Source: a virus
Length of the DNA stretch: 64,000 bases
Reading direction: 5' to 3' (one strand)
Virus record (IMG/VR): IMGVR_UViG_3300032267_001142
Coordinates: 122,106-186,105 of that record
The notes below the pieces were generated by a model, which did not search any database, was not told the DNA's origin, and saw nothing but the letters and a program-made list of their open reading frames with translations. Numbering within the stretch: position 1 is the stretch's first letter; each line of letters starts with the position of its first letter. Of the stretch, positions 35,055-44,051 are shown in pieces. The position numbers and the translations under genes are program-made.

Positions 35055-37205
35055 ATGATTCCTACCACTTCCGACGTGCCGAAAGTCTCTAGCTTCGGTC
35101 TCGCTTCTGCTCCGGTATCTTTCTCGATTCAGGCGAACAAAGCGGCATTCAAGATTTTGTCTAGCAATGTCTATACTGACAAAATCCTTGCCGTGTGCCG
35201 AGAGCTGTTCACTAATGGCTGGGACGCGCACATCGTAGCAGGAAACACAGACAAGGCTATCAAAGTCCATTTGCCTAATGCTCTGGAGCCTTTCTTTAGC
35301 ATTCGCGACTTTGGAACCGGCCTTAGTCACGAGAACATGGAGGTTTTGTATAGCACTTATTTTTCTTCGACTAAGCGAGACAACAACTCCCAAACTGGAT
35401 GCCTCGGCATCGGAAGCAAAAGCCCATTCGCTTATACTGATTCATTTGAGGTAGTCTCCTATTATGATGGAAGAAAGCGTGTGTATGTGGCTTTTACCGG
35501 CGACGACGGAGCACCAAAACTAAACCTTCTTAACGACGAAGACACGGAGGAAGATAATGGATTGGAAATTATCATCAGTGTCAACGCAACTGACTATTCT
35601 TCATTTTCTGAAAAGCTCGCACAGGCTACGCGGTTCTTTCCTCTGCCTCCCGAAGTCGTCGGTGCCGCGAACTGGACTCCAGCGAGGTTGCCCGACAAGA
35701 CAATTGCGAGCGGCGAAGGGTGGGCAATTTACCCACACTATTTGAACAACATCAGGGGCGCGACGGTAGTGATGGGCAACATCGGCTATCCGATTAGCAA
35801 TCTATACAGTCAGTCCGCAATTTCCCATACGCGGGGCGTCGATGATGTAATCAAAGCTCTTCTTGCCTCACCGTTGGTAGTCCGTGCCCCGCTCGGTTCC
35901 TTGGATATTGCGGCATCTCGTGAAGAGTTGTCTTTTGACCCAAAGACAGTCGCGACCCTGCGCGAGCTTCTATTGAAGGTCGCAGAGGACTTTAAGGTTC
36001 AGCTAGTTAAGGGGTTGAATTTGCTGCCGTGTCTTTGGGACGTAAGGAGCGAGATTTTGAAAATTACACGAGGTAATTGGTCACTTCGTACGGTTATTGA
36101 GCACGAAGTAGTGAAAGGCACAACGATTAAAGACCTTTTGAATGCTTACTTTTCCTGTAATGGCACCCAGCACGTAACGCATTCGACGCGAAACCAATCA
36201 GGAATCAAAATCACTAAACGCTCTTCTTATGTCGGCGCGAATGATGGCACGGTCTTTCTCTATAGGAAGCCTACTGATACTAAAGTTATGTCGCGTATTG
36301 GCGCTTTCTTTAGCAAATCTTCGGAAAACGCCGCCAAGAGCATCATTCTAATCAACGGCGATGAAGTTAGCGAACAAGAAGCTATCAACGCATTCAAAAT
36401 CACGCCCGCGCACATAATTCAAGTATCTTCACTGGATGTTCCCGCCCGCGCAATTCATTCCTATACCGGCGTCACGCCCACCGTCAGGTCCGTTGGCAAT
36501 AATTTCTTTCAGTTCAGCGTTACTAATAACGTAGCTCATCAAAAAATGAGTAAAGCCGTCATTGACAAGTCTGTTCCTGAATTTTTCGTAATACACGAGG
36601 GCGGTCGGTGTCTCGGTTCGAGAGGTTGGTGGGCTGATACGCTTCGTTTGGTTCCTTGGACTTCCGCCATCCGTGATTTCGGACTTGACGAACTGCTGAC
36701 TAAGCGGGTGTTTTTAGTCACGAAGACTCAAGCAGAATCACTAAAAGAAGAAAACCCTGCGTGGACTAGCTTTGGCGAGTATGTCGTTACAAAACTTGAC
36801 ACCTTCGCAAAGACTCAGCCCGATTACGAGCCGCGACTTGCGATTGCGAAACGTATCCCAAGTGGTCGTGGATTAGTCATCTCAATTTTCCAATCGTTCA
36901 AGAAAGCTGGGATTCCTCTTCCGTCCGCTTATGCTGGACTTGAGGATAAGATACTTGACTATTACGGAACTAGCTCTTCTCCAGCTTGGAAGAACCTTGT
37001 CCTGTGTTATCAGCGACTATCAAATTCCGACTATTCTTATGCGCCGAAGCTATGGGCAGATGCCAATAGAGATGTCTATTCTCGTTTGTTTAACGATTAT
37101 CCGTTGCTGAGCGTCATGGAAGGATATCGTCTATCTGAAAAGGCTATCGACGATATTCGTGATTACATGATAGCCTTGGACAAAATGCGCTCGACAAAAT
37201 CCTAA
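35055..37205 (+). CDS. rIIA: rIIA-like protein with GHKL ATPase domain
   Basis: 716 residues. The N-terminal 250 residues form a GHKL fold: RELFTNGWDAH (N-box), IRDFGTGLSHENM (G1, DxGxG), GCLGIGSKSPFAYTDSF (G2). The long C-terminal region and the position just upstream of a rIIB-like gene match T4 rIIA, a membrane-associated factor for lysis inhibition and growth on lambda lysogens. A macro-domain gene lies between the two, unlike T4. Confidence 0.8.
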   Translation: MIPTTSDVPKVSSFGLASAPVSFSIQANKAAFKILSSNVYTDKILAVCRELFTNGWDAHIVAGNTDKAIKVHLPNALEPFFSIRDFGTGLSHENMEVLYSTYFSSTKRDNNSQTGCLGIGSKSPFAYTDSFEVVSYYDGRKRVYVAFTGDDGAPKLNLLNDEDTEEDNGLEIIISVNATDYSSFSEKLAQATRFFPLPPEVVGAANWTPARLPDKTIASGEGWAIYPHYLNNIRGATVVMGNIGYPISNLYSQSAISHTRGVDDVIKALLASPLVVRAPLGSLDIAASREELSFDPKTVATLRELLLKVAEDFKVQLVKGLNLLPCLWDVRSEILKITRGNWSLRTVIEHEVVKGTTIKDLLNAYFSCNGTQHVTHSTRNQSGIKITKRSSYVGANDGTVFLYRKPTDTKVMSRIGAFFSKSSENAAKSIILINGDEVSEQEAINAFKITPAHIIQVSSLDVPARAIHSYTGVTPTVRSVGNNFFQFSVTNNVAHQKMSKAVIDKSVPEFFVIHEGGRCLGSRGWWADTLRLVPWTSAIRDFGLDELLTKRVFLVTKTQAESLKEENPAWTSFGEYVVTKLDTFAKTQPDYEPRLAIAKRIPSGRGLVISIFQSFKKAGIPLPSAYAGLEDKILDYYGTSSSPAWKNLVLCYQRLSNSDYSYAPKLWADANRDVYSRLFNDYPLLSVMEGYRLSEKAIDDIRDYMIALDKMRSTKS

Positions 37206-37226
37206 AAGCTGAGAAACTAGAAAAAC

Positions 37227-37736
37227 ATGCACCTACTCCCTACTATTGTTGGCGACATCCTCGACCCGTCTTTGAATATCGACTGCATTTTGCATCAAGC
37301 GAATATCTACCACAGGTTCGGCGGCGGATTGGCGGCGCAAATCGCCAAGCGCTATCCAGAGGCACTGGAAGCAGACCGTGCGACGGGCTATGGAGACGAA
37401 TCCAAACTAGGCTCTTTCTCTGTGGCACGCGTGCCGGTCGCCGATGAAGTTTCGGGCGCGACTGTAAGCGAGCTTCGTATCTTCAACATTTACTCCCAAA
37501 TTGGGATGAGCGAAACTTCCTACGACTACATGCGTATGGCCCTTGTCAAGGTCTCCGAACACTTGGAAGGTCTGAGGCTCGGCGAGTGGCGTGGGCAAAA
37601 ATATCGGGTCGCCATTCCTTACAATCTCGGATGCGGTATCGCCGATGGTAATTTCAATGTAGTGCAAGCTATCGTAAAAGAATATCTTGGGCATGACGGT
37701 TCGGTGTTTATCGTCAGGCGTCCGTGCGACTTTTAA
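37227..37736 (+). CDS. Macro domain protein (ADP-ribose binding or hydrolase)
   Basis: 169 residues. CILHQANIYHRFGGGLAAQI near 20-39 holds the Asn and Gly-rich loop, and IPYNLGCGIADGNF near 131-144 the second ligand loop of macro domains. Likely removes or binds ADP-ribose. Located between rIIA and rIIB and 2.5 kb from a PARP gene in the same direction. Confidence 0.8.
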   Translation: MHLLPTIVGDILDPSLNIDCILHQANIYHRFGGGLAAQIAKRYPEALEADRATGYGDESKLGSFSVARVPVADEVSGATVSELRIFNIYSQIGMSETSYDYMRMALVKVSEHLEGLRLGEWRGQKYRVAIPYNLGCGIADGNFNVVQAIVKEYLGHDGSVFIVRRPCDF

Positions 37737-37740
37737 TGCG

Positions 37741-37769
37741 TTGACTTCCGTTGCAAAACTCGATAAAAT
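37741..37769 (+). promoter_or_regulatory. Leaderless-type promoter for rIIB
   Basis: TTGACT, 17-bp spacer, TAAAAT, six bases to ATG. Confidence 0.8.
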
Positions 37770-37775
37770 AACAAA

Positions 37776-38615
37776 ATGACCAACCCGACAAATCTAGCTT
37801 ACATCGTTTCCGGTAGCGGAATCATCTCAGGAACAGCAAAAGGCAAGCGCTTCTCCGTAGGTAAGGAGCACGCGAACTATTCGGTAATCATCGAAGCTCT
37901 GCGCGATAAGGACGCAGATAAGGTGTGTTCACTTGTGGATATTTCCGGCTCAGTGCTTTCGATGACGAAAGGAAAGTGCGAGGTCCAGAACGGCGTCGTG
38001 CTATACAACGGAAAGCAAATCGGCAACTCCGTTACTTACCGCATTATTTCCATGATGCGAACGGGTTTCGACTTTCAACCGATGCTACGGTTCTTGGAGA
38101 ACCTGATGAGCAATCCTTCGGAAACGGCACGCGAAGAGCTTTATCTGTTCCTTGAGGCGAACGAAATTCCTATCACCGAGGACGGGCATTTTCTCGCCTA
38201 CAAGAAGGTCAACGCGAACTTCTGTTCGATTCACCCATCTCCAGACGGAACGCATCTCGACCACTCTATCGGCAAGACGCCGAGTATGGACAGGAAAAGC
38301 GTTTGTGCTGACCGCGACCGCACTTGTTCGCAAGGGCTGCATTTCTGCTCGTTCTCCTATCTGTCCTCTTATGGCTCCGCGCCTAACGACAAGGTGGTAA
38401 TCGTGAAGATTAACCCCGCTGACGTAGTGAGTATTCCTTCCGATTATCGGAACGCGAAAGGACGTGCGTGGAGGTATGAAGTCGTCGCCGAGCACAAGGA
38501 AGAAGGCGAAGCTTTCGATATCGAAACCCCTGTTTATGTCGCCTCGTCAACCGAAGGGTTTAGGCCGAGCGGACCAAAGCGTGACAGCCGTGGCAGGTTC
38601 GTGACCGCCTCCTAA
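37776..38615 (+). CDS. rIIB: rIIB-like protein
   Basis: 279 residues. EDGHFLAYKKVN near 136-147 and CSQGLHFCSFSYL near 184-196 followed by VVIVKINPADVVSIPSDY are the conserved rIIB text. T4 rIIB works with rIIA at the membrane. Own leaderless promoter. C-terminus is basic and Ser-rich. Confidence 0.8.
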   Translation: MTNPTNLAYIVSGSGIISGTAKGKRFSVGKEHANYSVIIEALRDKDADKVCSLVDISGSVLSMTKGKCEVQNGVVLYNGKQIGNSVTYRIISMMRTGFDFQPMLRFLENLMSNPSETAREELYLFLEANEIPITEDGHFLAYKKVNANFCSIHPSPDGTHLDHSIGKTPSMDRKSVCADRDRTCSQGLHFCSFSYLSSYGSAPNDKVVIVKINPADVVSIPSDYRNAKGRAWRYEVVAEHKEEGEAFDIETPVYVASSTEGFRPSGPKRDSRGRFVTAS

Positions 38616-38619
38616 TTCC

Positions 38620-39048
38620 ATGATTCAACTCTCATATTGTCACTACGGAAACGGACTAGCTATCAGTGCGGCTGGACCGATTGATAAAGTCACTCAAACC
38701 TTCAACCGCTTCGCTAATTTCGGGATTACGAACAGTGAACCTATCTGGCTTAACGAAGACAAACTCAGGGCGCTCGCTTATATCCTGACCGACCAGAAAA
38801 AGCTGCTTGACGGATTTACAGCAATGAAAGGGGCGGGACTTATTACGCGCTGTTTGAGCAAGCGTACGAAGTCGGACAGGCGGGACCGCCGCTATAAGGG
38901 GCAGAAAAAGGGAGTAATGCCCACCGCTAGGCAGAGGGCTTTGGAGTCCATCAGCAAGATTCCGAAAGGAGATTTTCTGGAGGATACCTCTAGTTCAGTA
39001 AGCTCTGTTTCCCTTTTGGGGGAAGAGCGCGGAGGTTTTGAAGAATAA
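38620..39048 (+). CDS. Hypothetical protein (142 aa)
   Basis: N-terminal mixed fold (LSYCHYGNGLAISAAGPIDK), then a basic linker (RTKSDRRDRRYKGQKK) and an acidic tail. No family recognised. Four bases after rIIB, so probably co-transcribed. Confidence 0.5.
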   Translation: MIQLSYCHYGNGLAISAAGPIDKVTQTFNRFANFGITNSEPIWLNEDKLRALAYILTDQKKLLDGFTAMKGAGLITRCLSKRTKSDRRDRRYKGQKKGVMPTARQRALESISKIPKGDFLEDTSSSVSSVSLLGEERGGFEE

Positions 39049-39087
39049 GTGTGGCGCAGCGTGTAAATAAGAGTAACATCAAAAAAC

Positions 39088-39582
39088 ATGAGTGAAAAAG
39101 AAAAGTTTGTTGGCGCGGTGTCTGCTGGCGAGGTCGCCAAGGGACAAACATTGGCTATTCTAGGGTTCAGGGAAATTCGCCGCGAGGTCTTTATCAACGG
39201 CGAGTCTGTTTCGGTGGCGGAAAGGCCGGAAAATAACGCCGTGGTAGGCGTTCCCCTGAAAGTTCTTGCAAAAAGTGGGCCGATGACAGTGATGTCAAAT
39301 ATCTGCAATATCCCCAATCTGCCGTCGATTTTGACAGTGGATACGCGGATTGTGGAATTGACAGAAATCGGTAGCGATTATATTGCTGCCTTTCGTAAAG
39401 CCGTCAAGCTCGGCTCGCAGGAAGACAAACGGCGCTCAGGCGGCGATTCTGACGAAGACCTAGACCTGTCGTTGCGAGAGATTTTCGTTGACGGACCCAA
39501 GGAGCCTGCGGTAGATATTCCTATCCAACCCCCCAATACAGGCCAACATCCTTTCACTCTATTCGGAATAACGCGTAATTAA
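39088..39582 (+). CDS. Hypothetical protein (164 aa)
   Basis: Beta-rich first 110 residues (KGQTLAILGFREIRREVFI) and a disordered acidic, Pro-rich tail. No family recognised. Confidence 0.5.
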   Translation: MSEKEKFVGAVSAGEVAKGQTLAILGFREIRREVFINGESVSVAERPENNAVVGVPLKVLAKSGPMTVMSNICNIPNLPSILTVDTRIVELTEIGSDYIAAFRKAVKLGSQEDKRRSGGDSDEDLDLSLREIFVDGPKEPAVDIPIQPPNTGQHPFTLFGITRN

Positions 39583-39587
39583 TTTTC

Positions 39588-39644
39588 ATGGCTATACTAA
39601 TTTTAGCAATCATTCTCGCGATTTTGATTCATCGAAAGCGGTAG
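39588..39644 (+). CDS. Tiny membrane peptide (18 aa)
   Basis: MAILILAIILAILIHRKR: one hydrophobic helix with a basic end. Starts six bases after the previous stop. Similar tiny membrane peptides occur elsewhere in the window. Confidence 0.4.
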   Translation: MAILILAIILAILIHRKR

Positions 39645-39686
39645 AAAAAGATAGCCAAAGCGCAAAAGTCCTGTATAACTGAACAC

Positions 39687-39941
39687 ATGAAACAACTCCT
39701 ATTCTTCCTCGTATTTTCTGCCGCGCTTTCCTTTTCTGGATGCAGCGAAACTCCCAAAGCGTCGCCAGAAGTGGCGGCTCCGAAAGAAGACTTGGTTGAT
39801 TTGGAATCCACGGAAGTTTATCAATTCGCCATTCCGGGACGCTATTACGGAGGCCGCGTTCACTTCTTTGATAGGCATGGTAAGACCTTCGCCGTAGCTG
39901 TTACCTCGGAAGGCATTTCCATCATTCAGGTCCAGCAGTAA
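39687..39941 (+). CDS. Small lipoprotein
   Basis: 84 residues. Signal peptide with lipobox LSFSGC (Cys 19), an acidic linker and a beta-rich C-terminus. No family recognised. Likely anchored to a host membrane. Confidence 0.6.
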   Translation: MKQLLFFLVFSAALSFSGCSETPKASPEVAAPKEDLVDLESTEVYQFAIPGRYYGGRVHFFDRHGKTFAVAVTSEGISIIQVQQ

Positions 39942-39955
39942 AAGCTGACTTGTTT

Positions 39956-40216
39956 ATGAGCGTTGTATACGAACCCAAATATGGCGAGCTGTCTTTCTCT
40001 TGTTATCAGGGGAGAATATACGTCAATTGGTGCTTGAGGACTCAAGAGGAATGCGATAAGCTGACCGAGAGATTTGAGCGTGAGTATCCGTTTATGTGTA
40101 TTCGGAAAGCCGAACAGCGCACCATCTGGATTGACCGAATGACGCCTTCTGGACGCGTATATTTCAGTCAGACTGGCGTATTCGACCCGTTCTATCTTTC
40201 TAAGTTCATCAAGTAA
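39956..40216 (+). CDS. Hypothetical protein (86 aa)
   Basis: MSVVYEPKYGELSFSCYQGR, then ECDKLTERFEREYPF. ATG 39956 is preferred to an in-frame TTG six bases earlier. No family recognised. One base before the PARP gene. Confidence 0.5.
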   Translation: MSVVYEPKYGELSFSCYQGRIYVNWCLRTQEECDKLTERFEREYPFMCIRKAEQRTIWIDRMTPSGRVYFSQTGVFDPFYLSKFIK

Positions 40217-40217
40217 C

Positions 40218-41474
40218 ATGGCTGAAACAATTACGCTAATCTTCGCCGATATTAAAGGCAACAATAATAAAATGTGGAAAGCCACATTGCATGATGACGA
40301 CAGCGTCATCAGCGAGTTTGGCCGAGTTGGTCTAGGAACGCAAAGGAAGGACTACGGGAAAGTCGGTAAGGTGTTCTTCGACAAAAAGGTCCGCGAGAAA
40401 ACCAAAAAGGGATACACGGAAGCCAAGACCGTAGATAATTCAGCATCCTCGACCAGTGCGGCTACGTCAAATAATCTGTTGCTGGATATCGCGAAGTCGC
40501 AAATCAAACTCGGCAGCGCGTCCCTTGAGCGGCTAATCGAACGTTTAGTCTCGTCGAATATCCACCGCATCACGTCTTCTACCCAAATCAATTACAACAC
40601 GTCAACAGGCGTGTTCAGCACACCTTTGGGAGTCGTAACGAAAGAGGGGATTACTGAGGCGCGAGACATCTTAGCGCAGATGGTCCCGCTAGTCTCCGCC
40701 AGAAATCACTCGTCATGCGTTGACCTAGCAAATAAGTATCTGCGCATTGTGCCTCAAAATTTAGGAATGAGGAAGCTTGATGTTTCGTGGCTATTTCCTG
40801 ATATTGCCGCAATTCAAAAGCAGCAAAGCGTTTTGGACTCTCTCGAATCTAGTCTTGACACGCTTAGCTCCAAACCCCTGAAAGATTCAGCATCGACAAA
40901 TAACGCGACCTACGAGAAGGTATTTGGCGCTTCTTTGAATATCTGCGGCGACGATAAGGTCCGCGCTCGTTTAGTAAAATGGTTTGAGAGTACAAAGAAG
41001 CCGATGCACGGATACGGAAGTGCCAAAGTCGCAGAGATTTACGAAGTGGACGTAGTGGACTATAACGCGGAATTTATTTCGGACCCCAATACTGTCGAGG
41101 TTTTTCATGGAACGTCTCAGGCTAATGTTCTTAGCGTGCTAAAGAGCGGCCTTTTGATTTCCCCTCCCAGCACCGCTGTTATTGCAGGGAAGTTATTTGG
41201 TAACGGGCTTTATGGTTCACAGACCTCGACGAAAAGCTTAGGATACGCTTTGGGTCGATGGGGCGCTAGCGTGGGTGATGCAGGATGGCTTTTCGTTTGT
41301 AATTTTGCGATGGGAAAGGCTTACTATCCAACGACTTACGGCATTTCTTCGGTGCCTGCGGGATTCGATTCTTGTTGGGCGCTGCCCGAGAAGACGAGGC
41401 TTCATAATGATGAGTTGATTGTCTATAGCAAGAATAGGATTCGTATGAATTACCTGCTGGAAGTGAAAGCTTAA
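40218..41474 (+). CDS. Poly(ADP-ribose) polymerase with WGR domain
   Basis: 418 residues. Residues about 5-75 form a WGR domain (MWKATL..EFGRVGLGTQRKDYG..KTKKGYTEAK), about 95-240 a helical regulatory domain, and 290-418 the catalytic ART fold: VFHGTSQANVL (His), NGLYGSQTSTKSLGYALG (Tyr) and HNDELIVYSKNRIRMNYLLEV (Glu), the H-Y-E triad. It would transfer ADP-ribose from NAD+, perhaps triggered by DNA or RNA ends through WGR. PARPs are rare in phages. A macro-domain gene upstream could reverse or read the mark. Confidence 0.85.
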   Translation: MAETITLIFADIKGNNNKMWKATLHDDDSVISEFGRVGLGTQRKDYGKVGKVFFDKKVREKTKKGYTEAKTVDNSASSTSAATSNNLLLDIAKSQIKLGSASLERLIERLVSSNIHRITSSTQINYNTSTGVFSTPLGVVTKEGITEARDILAQMVPLVSARNHSSCVDLANKYLRIVPQNLGMRKLDVSWLFPDIAAIQKQQSVLDSLESSLDTLSSKPLKDSASTNNATYEKVFGASLNICGDDKVRARLVKWFESTKKPMHGYGSAKVAEIYEVDVVDYNAEFISDPNTVEVFHGTSQANVLSVLKSGLLISPPSTAVIAGKLFGNGLYGSQTSTKSLGYALGRWGASVGDAGWLFVCNFAMGKAYYPTTYGISSVPAGFDSCWALPEKTRLHNDELIVYSKNRIRMNYLLEVKA

Positions 41475-41482
41475 AAATACTC

Positions 41483-41510
41483 TTGCCGTATCCGCAAAAC
41501 CGTTTAGAGT
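41483..41510 (+). promoter_or_regulatory. Leaderless-type promoter for oxidoreductase
   Basis: TTGCCG, 16-bp spacer, TAGAGT, seven bases to ATG. Confidence 0.7.
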
Positions 41511-41517
41511 TTGCGGT

Positions 41518-42930
41518 ATGAACAGCGGCAACAACATTCTTCTTATCGGAGCGGGGCAGTATGGACGCTCTTGTTACGTTAAGCACTTTTTGGAGCATTC
41601 CTACTCGGATGCCCGACTGGCGCTTATCGTTGACCTCGAAAAGGAACGCTCAAATATCGAGGCTTACGTGTCGCTCTTTCCTCAAGAAAAGCGTCCCGAG
41701 TGTATCTTCTTGCCCGCGCCCCTACAGTCTTCGGAACTGGCCACATTCCTTTCTTCGATAGAGCGTAACTTCGATTCGGTAATCATCAGCACCCCGCCCG
41801 AGGACAGGATGAACTATTTCCGCAATCTATTGCACATGGGCAAGAATATCCTGTGCGATAAGCCTTTGACCGCCCCCAAGAATATCAGCGTGGATGTTGA
41901 GGCTGCGCGTCTTTTTGTAAGTGAATACGAGGATGTTTGTTACGCCTATCGCCGAGCGCTTGCGGAGCGTCCGGACATTCGATTTGACGTGATGGTTCAG
42001 CGTCGCTATCATCCTGTTTTTCAGCTAATCCGTAACAAGCTTATGGAGGTTGCGGAATATACCGGATGCCCGCTTACTCATTTCCAAGGCACACACGCCG
42101 ATGGACAGTGGCGCACGCCGCAGGAAATCATTGATATTGATTATCATGGCTTCAATATCGGGCAGGGTAAGGCTAGTCATTCCGGCTATCACTTCTTTGA
42201 TATTGCGGCGTGGATGGTCGAGGGTTCTTTTGTAGCCGCTCGTCGTAACGAAGTGGATTCCGTGGAGGCTTATAGCGTTCCGTCACTTCCCCAAGATTAT
42301 TTCCGAGTGATGAATAACAATGTTCATCAGCGGACCCTACAGGGATACGCGCCTATTGATGAGGCTAAGTTTGCCGAAGCGACGAAGAACTTCGGAGAGA
42401 TTGACTGCAACGTCTCTTTGAACTTCAAGGCTGGCAATAACTCGATGGTCAATGGAAACCTGAACTTGCTGCATAATAGTTTCAGCGGTCGATACTGGAA
42501 TGAGCCTAATATGCAAGACCTGTATCGCGCTAATGGTCGTCTGCGTCAGGAATTGCATTACTTTGTTCAGGGACCGTTTCAGTCTATCTCTGTTGTTAGC
42601 CTGCGCGGATGTAGCAAGGTGCCCGTAGCGAAGCGTCTTGAGGAAGACTCAGCCAAGGAGCCCTTGGAAATCCACGTTTTCCGAAATACCGGAATTAACC
42701 GTAACTGGAAGGCTTACGAGCGTTTCACTATTGGCGATTTGATTCCTACACTTGAGATTCACGACGCTCACTTGGCGCACGCCCGCAATCTCTGTATTGA
42801 ACAATTCGTTCGTCGCGAAGGTGAAGTCTCGAATCTACTTACGCATTCAAATAGTGTGAATGTTATGGCCGCCGCGTGCGAAAGCATCGCGACTAAAAAG
42901 ATGGCGACCCGTTCTTTCTGGATTGGCTAA
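41518..42930 (+). CDS. Gfo/Idh/MocA family oxidoreductase
   Basis: 470 residues. ILLIGAGQYGRSCYVKH near 7-23 is the Rossmann dinucleotide loop; SVIISTPPEDRMNYF and ILCDKPLTAPK (residues 117-127, catalytic-type EKP replaced by DKP) are typical of the family; the rest is the C-terminal alpha/beta domain with YHFFDIAAWMVEG. Probably acts on a sugar or nucleotide sugar. Unusual in phages. Own promoter. Confidence 0.75.
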   Translation: MNSGNNILLIGAGQYGRSCYVKHFLEHSYSDARLALIVDLEKERSNIEAYVSLFPQEKRPECIFLPAPLQSSELATFLSSIERNFDSVIISTPPEDRMNYFRNLLHMGKNILCDKPLTAPKNISVDVEAARLFVSEYEDVCYAYRRALAERPDIRFDVMVQRRYHPVFQLIRNKLMEVAEYTGCPLTHFQGTHADGQWRTPQEIIDIDYHGFNIGQGKASHSGYHFFDIAAWMVEGSFVAARRNEVDSVEAYSVPSLPQDYFRVMNNNVHQRTLQGYAPIDEAKFAEATKNFGEIDCNVSLNFKAGNNSMVNGNLNLLHNSFSGRYWNEPNMQDLYRANGRLRQELHYFVQGPFQSISVVSLRGCSKVPVAKRLEEDSAKEPLEIHVFRNTGINRNWKAYERFTIGDLIPTLEIHDAHLAHARNLCIEQFVRREGEVSNLLTHSNSVNVMAAACESIATKKMATRSFWIG

Positions 42931-43017
42931 CATGATACCCAAAGGCTACAAGCGTCCCTAACAGATGAGTCCGTAGATTAAGATTTACATAGTCGAAAAC
43001 ATCACTAAGGTCATCAC

Positions 43018-43257
43018 ATGACATTCGAGGAAATTAAAATTTGGGCGCGAAAAATGACCGAAAAAGAGGGTCACGACTCGGAAGACGCGGCGAAAGCTTT
43101 AATTGGAGCATTACGGCTCGCGCAGTGCGCTCAGGACGAGCGAAGCTCTTGTCAAGCGCAAGCCGTGTACGGAAAGTATTTCGCGCACGTATGTCTAGCC
43201 GAAAAGAAGGCGAAAGTCTACCGTTTGTGCGTCGCTGCTGATATTGTTGTTGACTGA
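43018..43257 (+). CDS. Hypothetical protein (79 aa)
   Basis: MTFEEIKIWARKMTEKEGHD then a helical Ala-rich part. No family recognised. The 180 bases downstream hold two TTGACG boxes (43318 and 43404) but no supported gene. Confidence 0.45.
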   Translation: MTFEEIKIWARKMTEKEGHDSEDAAKALIGALRLAQCAQDERSSCQAQAVYGKYFAHVCLAEKKAKVYRLCVAADIVVD

Positions 43258-43440
43258 AAGAGTCGGCAATACGCGGAAATCCGCCCTATCGAACTTTGTT
43301 AATCGTCGAGAAAACTGTTGACGACCGAAAATGCCCTGATACTTAGCGACGAAGTCTCATTGGCCGCTTACATTCTCGATTCTCAAAAATCTTCCTAAAA
43401 GGGTTGACGCCTCACAAAACTCAGATAGCCTAGACTCAAC

Positions 43441-43695
43441 ATGAACACCAAACGCACACTCGTTATTCTCGCAGAAAGCAACATCATCAAGGAGCGCCTC
43501 ACGGAAACCGCATGGGGTCCGTTCAAGAGCATTCCCGAAGCAAGCTCTCTCGGCAAGGAAAAAATCAAGAGCCTCCGTTGGCGCGTGGCCTATCGCGTCG
43601 AACGCGAGCGTAAGAATGAACCCGATGAAGTCACCTACGAGTTCGTGGGTGGACTCAACGAACCCGAGCGCCGCGCCGTGAATTTCGCCGCTTAA
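43441..43695 (+). CDS. Hypothetical protein (84 aa)
   Basis: MNTKRTLVILAESNIIKERL, then RWRVAYRVERERKNEPDEVT. No family recognised. First gene before the amidoligase cluster; TTGACG at 43404 lies upstream. Confidence 0.5.
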   Translation: MNTKRTLVILAESNIIKERLTETAWGPFKSIPEASSLGKEKIKSLRWRVAYRVERERKNEPDEVTYEFVGGLNEPERRAVNFAA

Positions 43696-43771
43696 TTCTC
43701 TTCACAAAAAGCAAAAACCTACTACTCTCAAAAACGTAACAGTAAAACCAAACATCGAAAACTAAACTCCA

Positions 43772-44020
43772 ATGCCTACTCCCGCTAAAACCGCTAAGCC
43801 CTCGTCCAACGTCGCCGCCCGCATCGCAGGCGATAACGTTCATCTGACGCTTCCCAAGTCCGCTCTTGAGCGTATCAAGGCGAAGACTGGAGCGCCGCTA
43901 CAGTTCGTCGTCGTCGGTAACACGATTCAGATTCTCGTCGGTAGCGACAAGAGCCTGACGCACGAAATGCCTGTCGTCTCCGCTGACGACGTTGCCGACC
44001 AGTTCATCGCCGTCGCCTAA
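43772..44020 (+). CDS. AbrB/SpoVT-like DNA-binding protein
   Basis: 82 residues. NVHLTLPKSALERIKAKTGAPLQ near 29-51 then FVVVGNTIQILV resembles the swapped-hairpin AbrB/MazE fold. A possible small regulator of the neighbouring amidoligase genes. Confidence 0.5.
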   Translation: MPTPAKTAKPSSNVAARIAGDNVHLTLPKSALERIKAKTGAPLQFVVVGNTIQILVGSDKSLTHEMPVVSADDVADQFIAVA

Positions 44021-44051
44021 GTATCAACCGTCTAGTTTAACACTCACTCTT

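Noticed and set aside
42931-42960. Nine-codon ORF MIPKGYKRP
   Set aside because: Too short and without support from context.
42961-42990. Hammerhead-like CAGATGAGTCCGTAG
   Set aside because: The GAAA core element and closing stems of a hammerhead ribozyme are missing.
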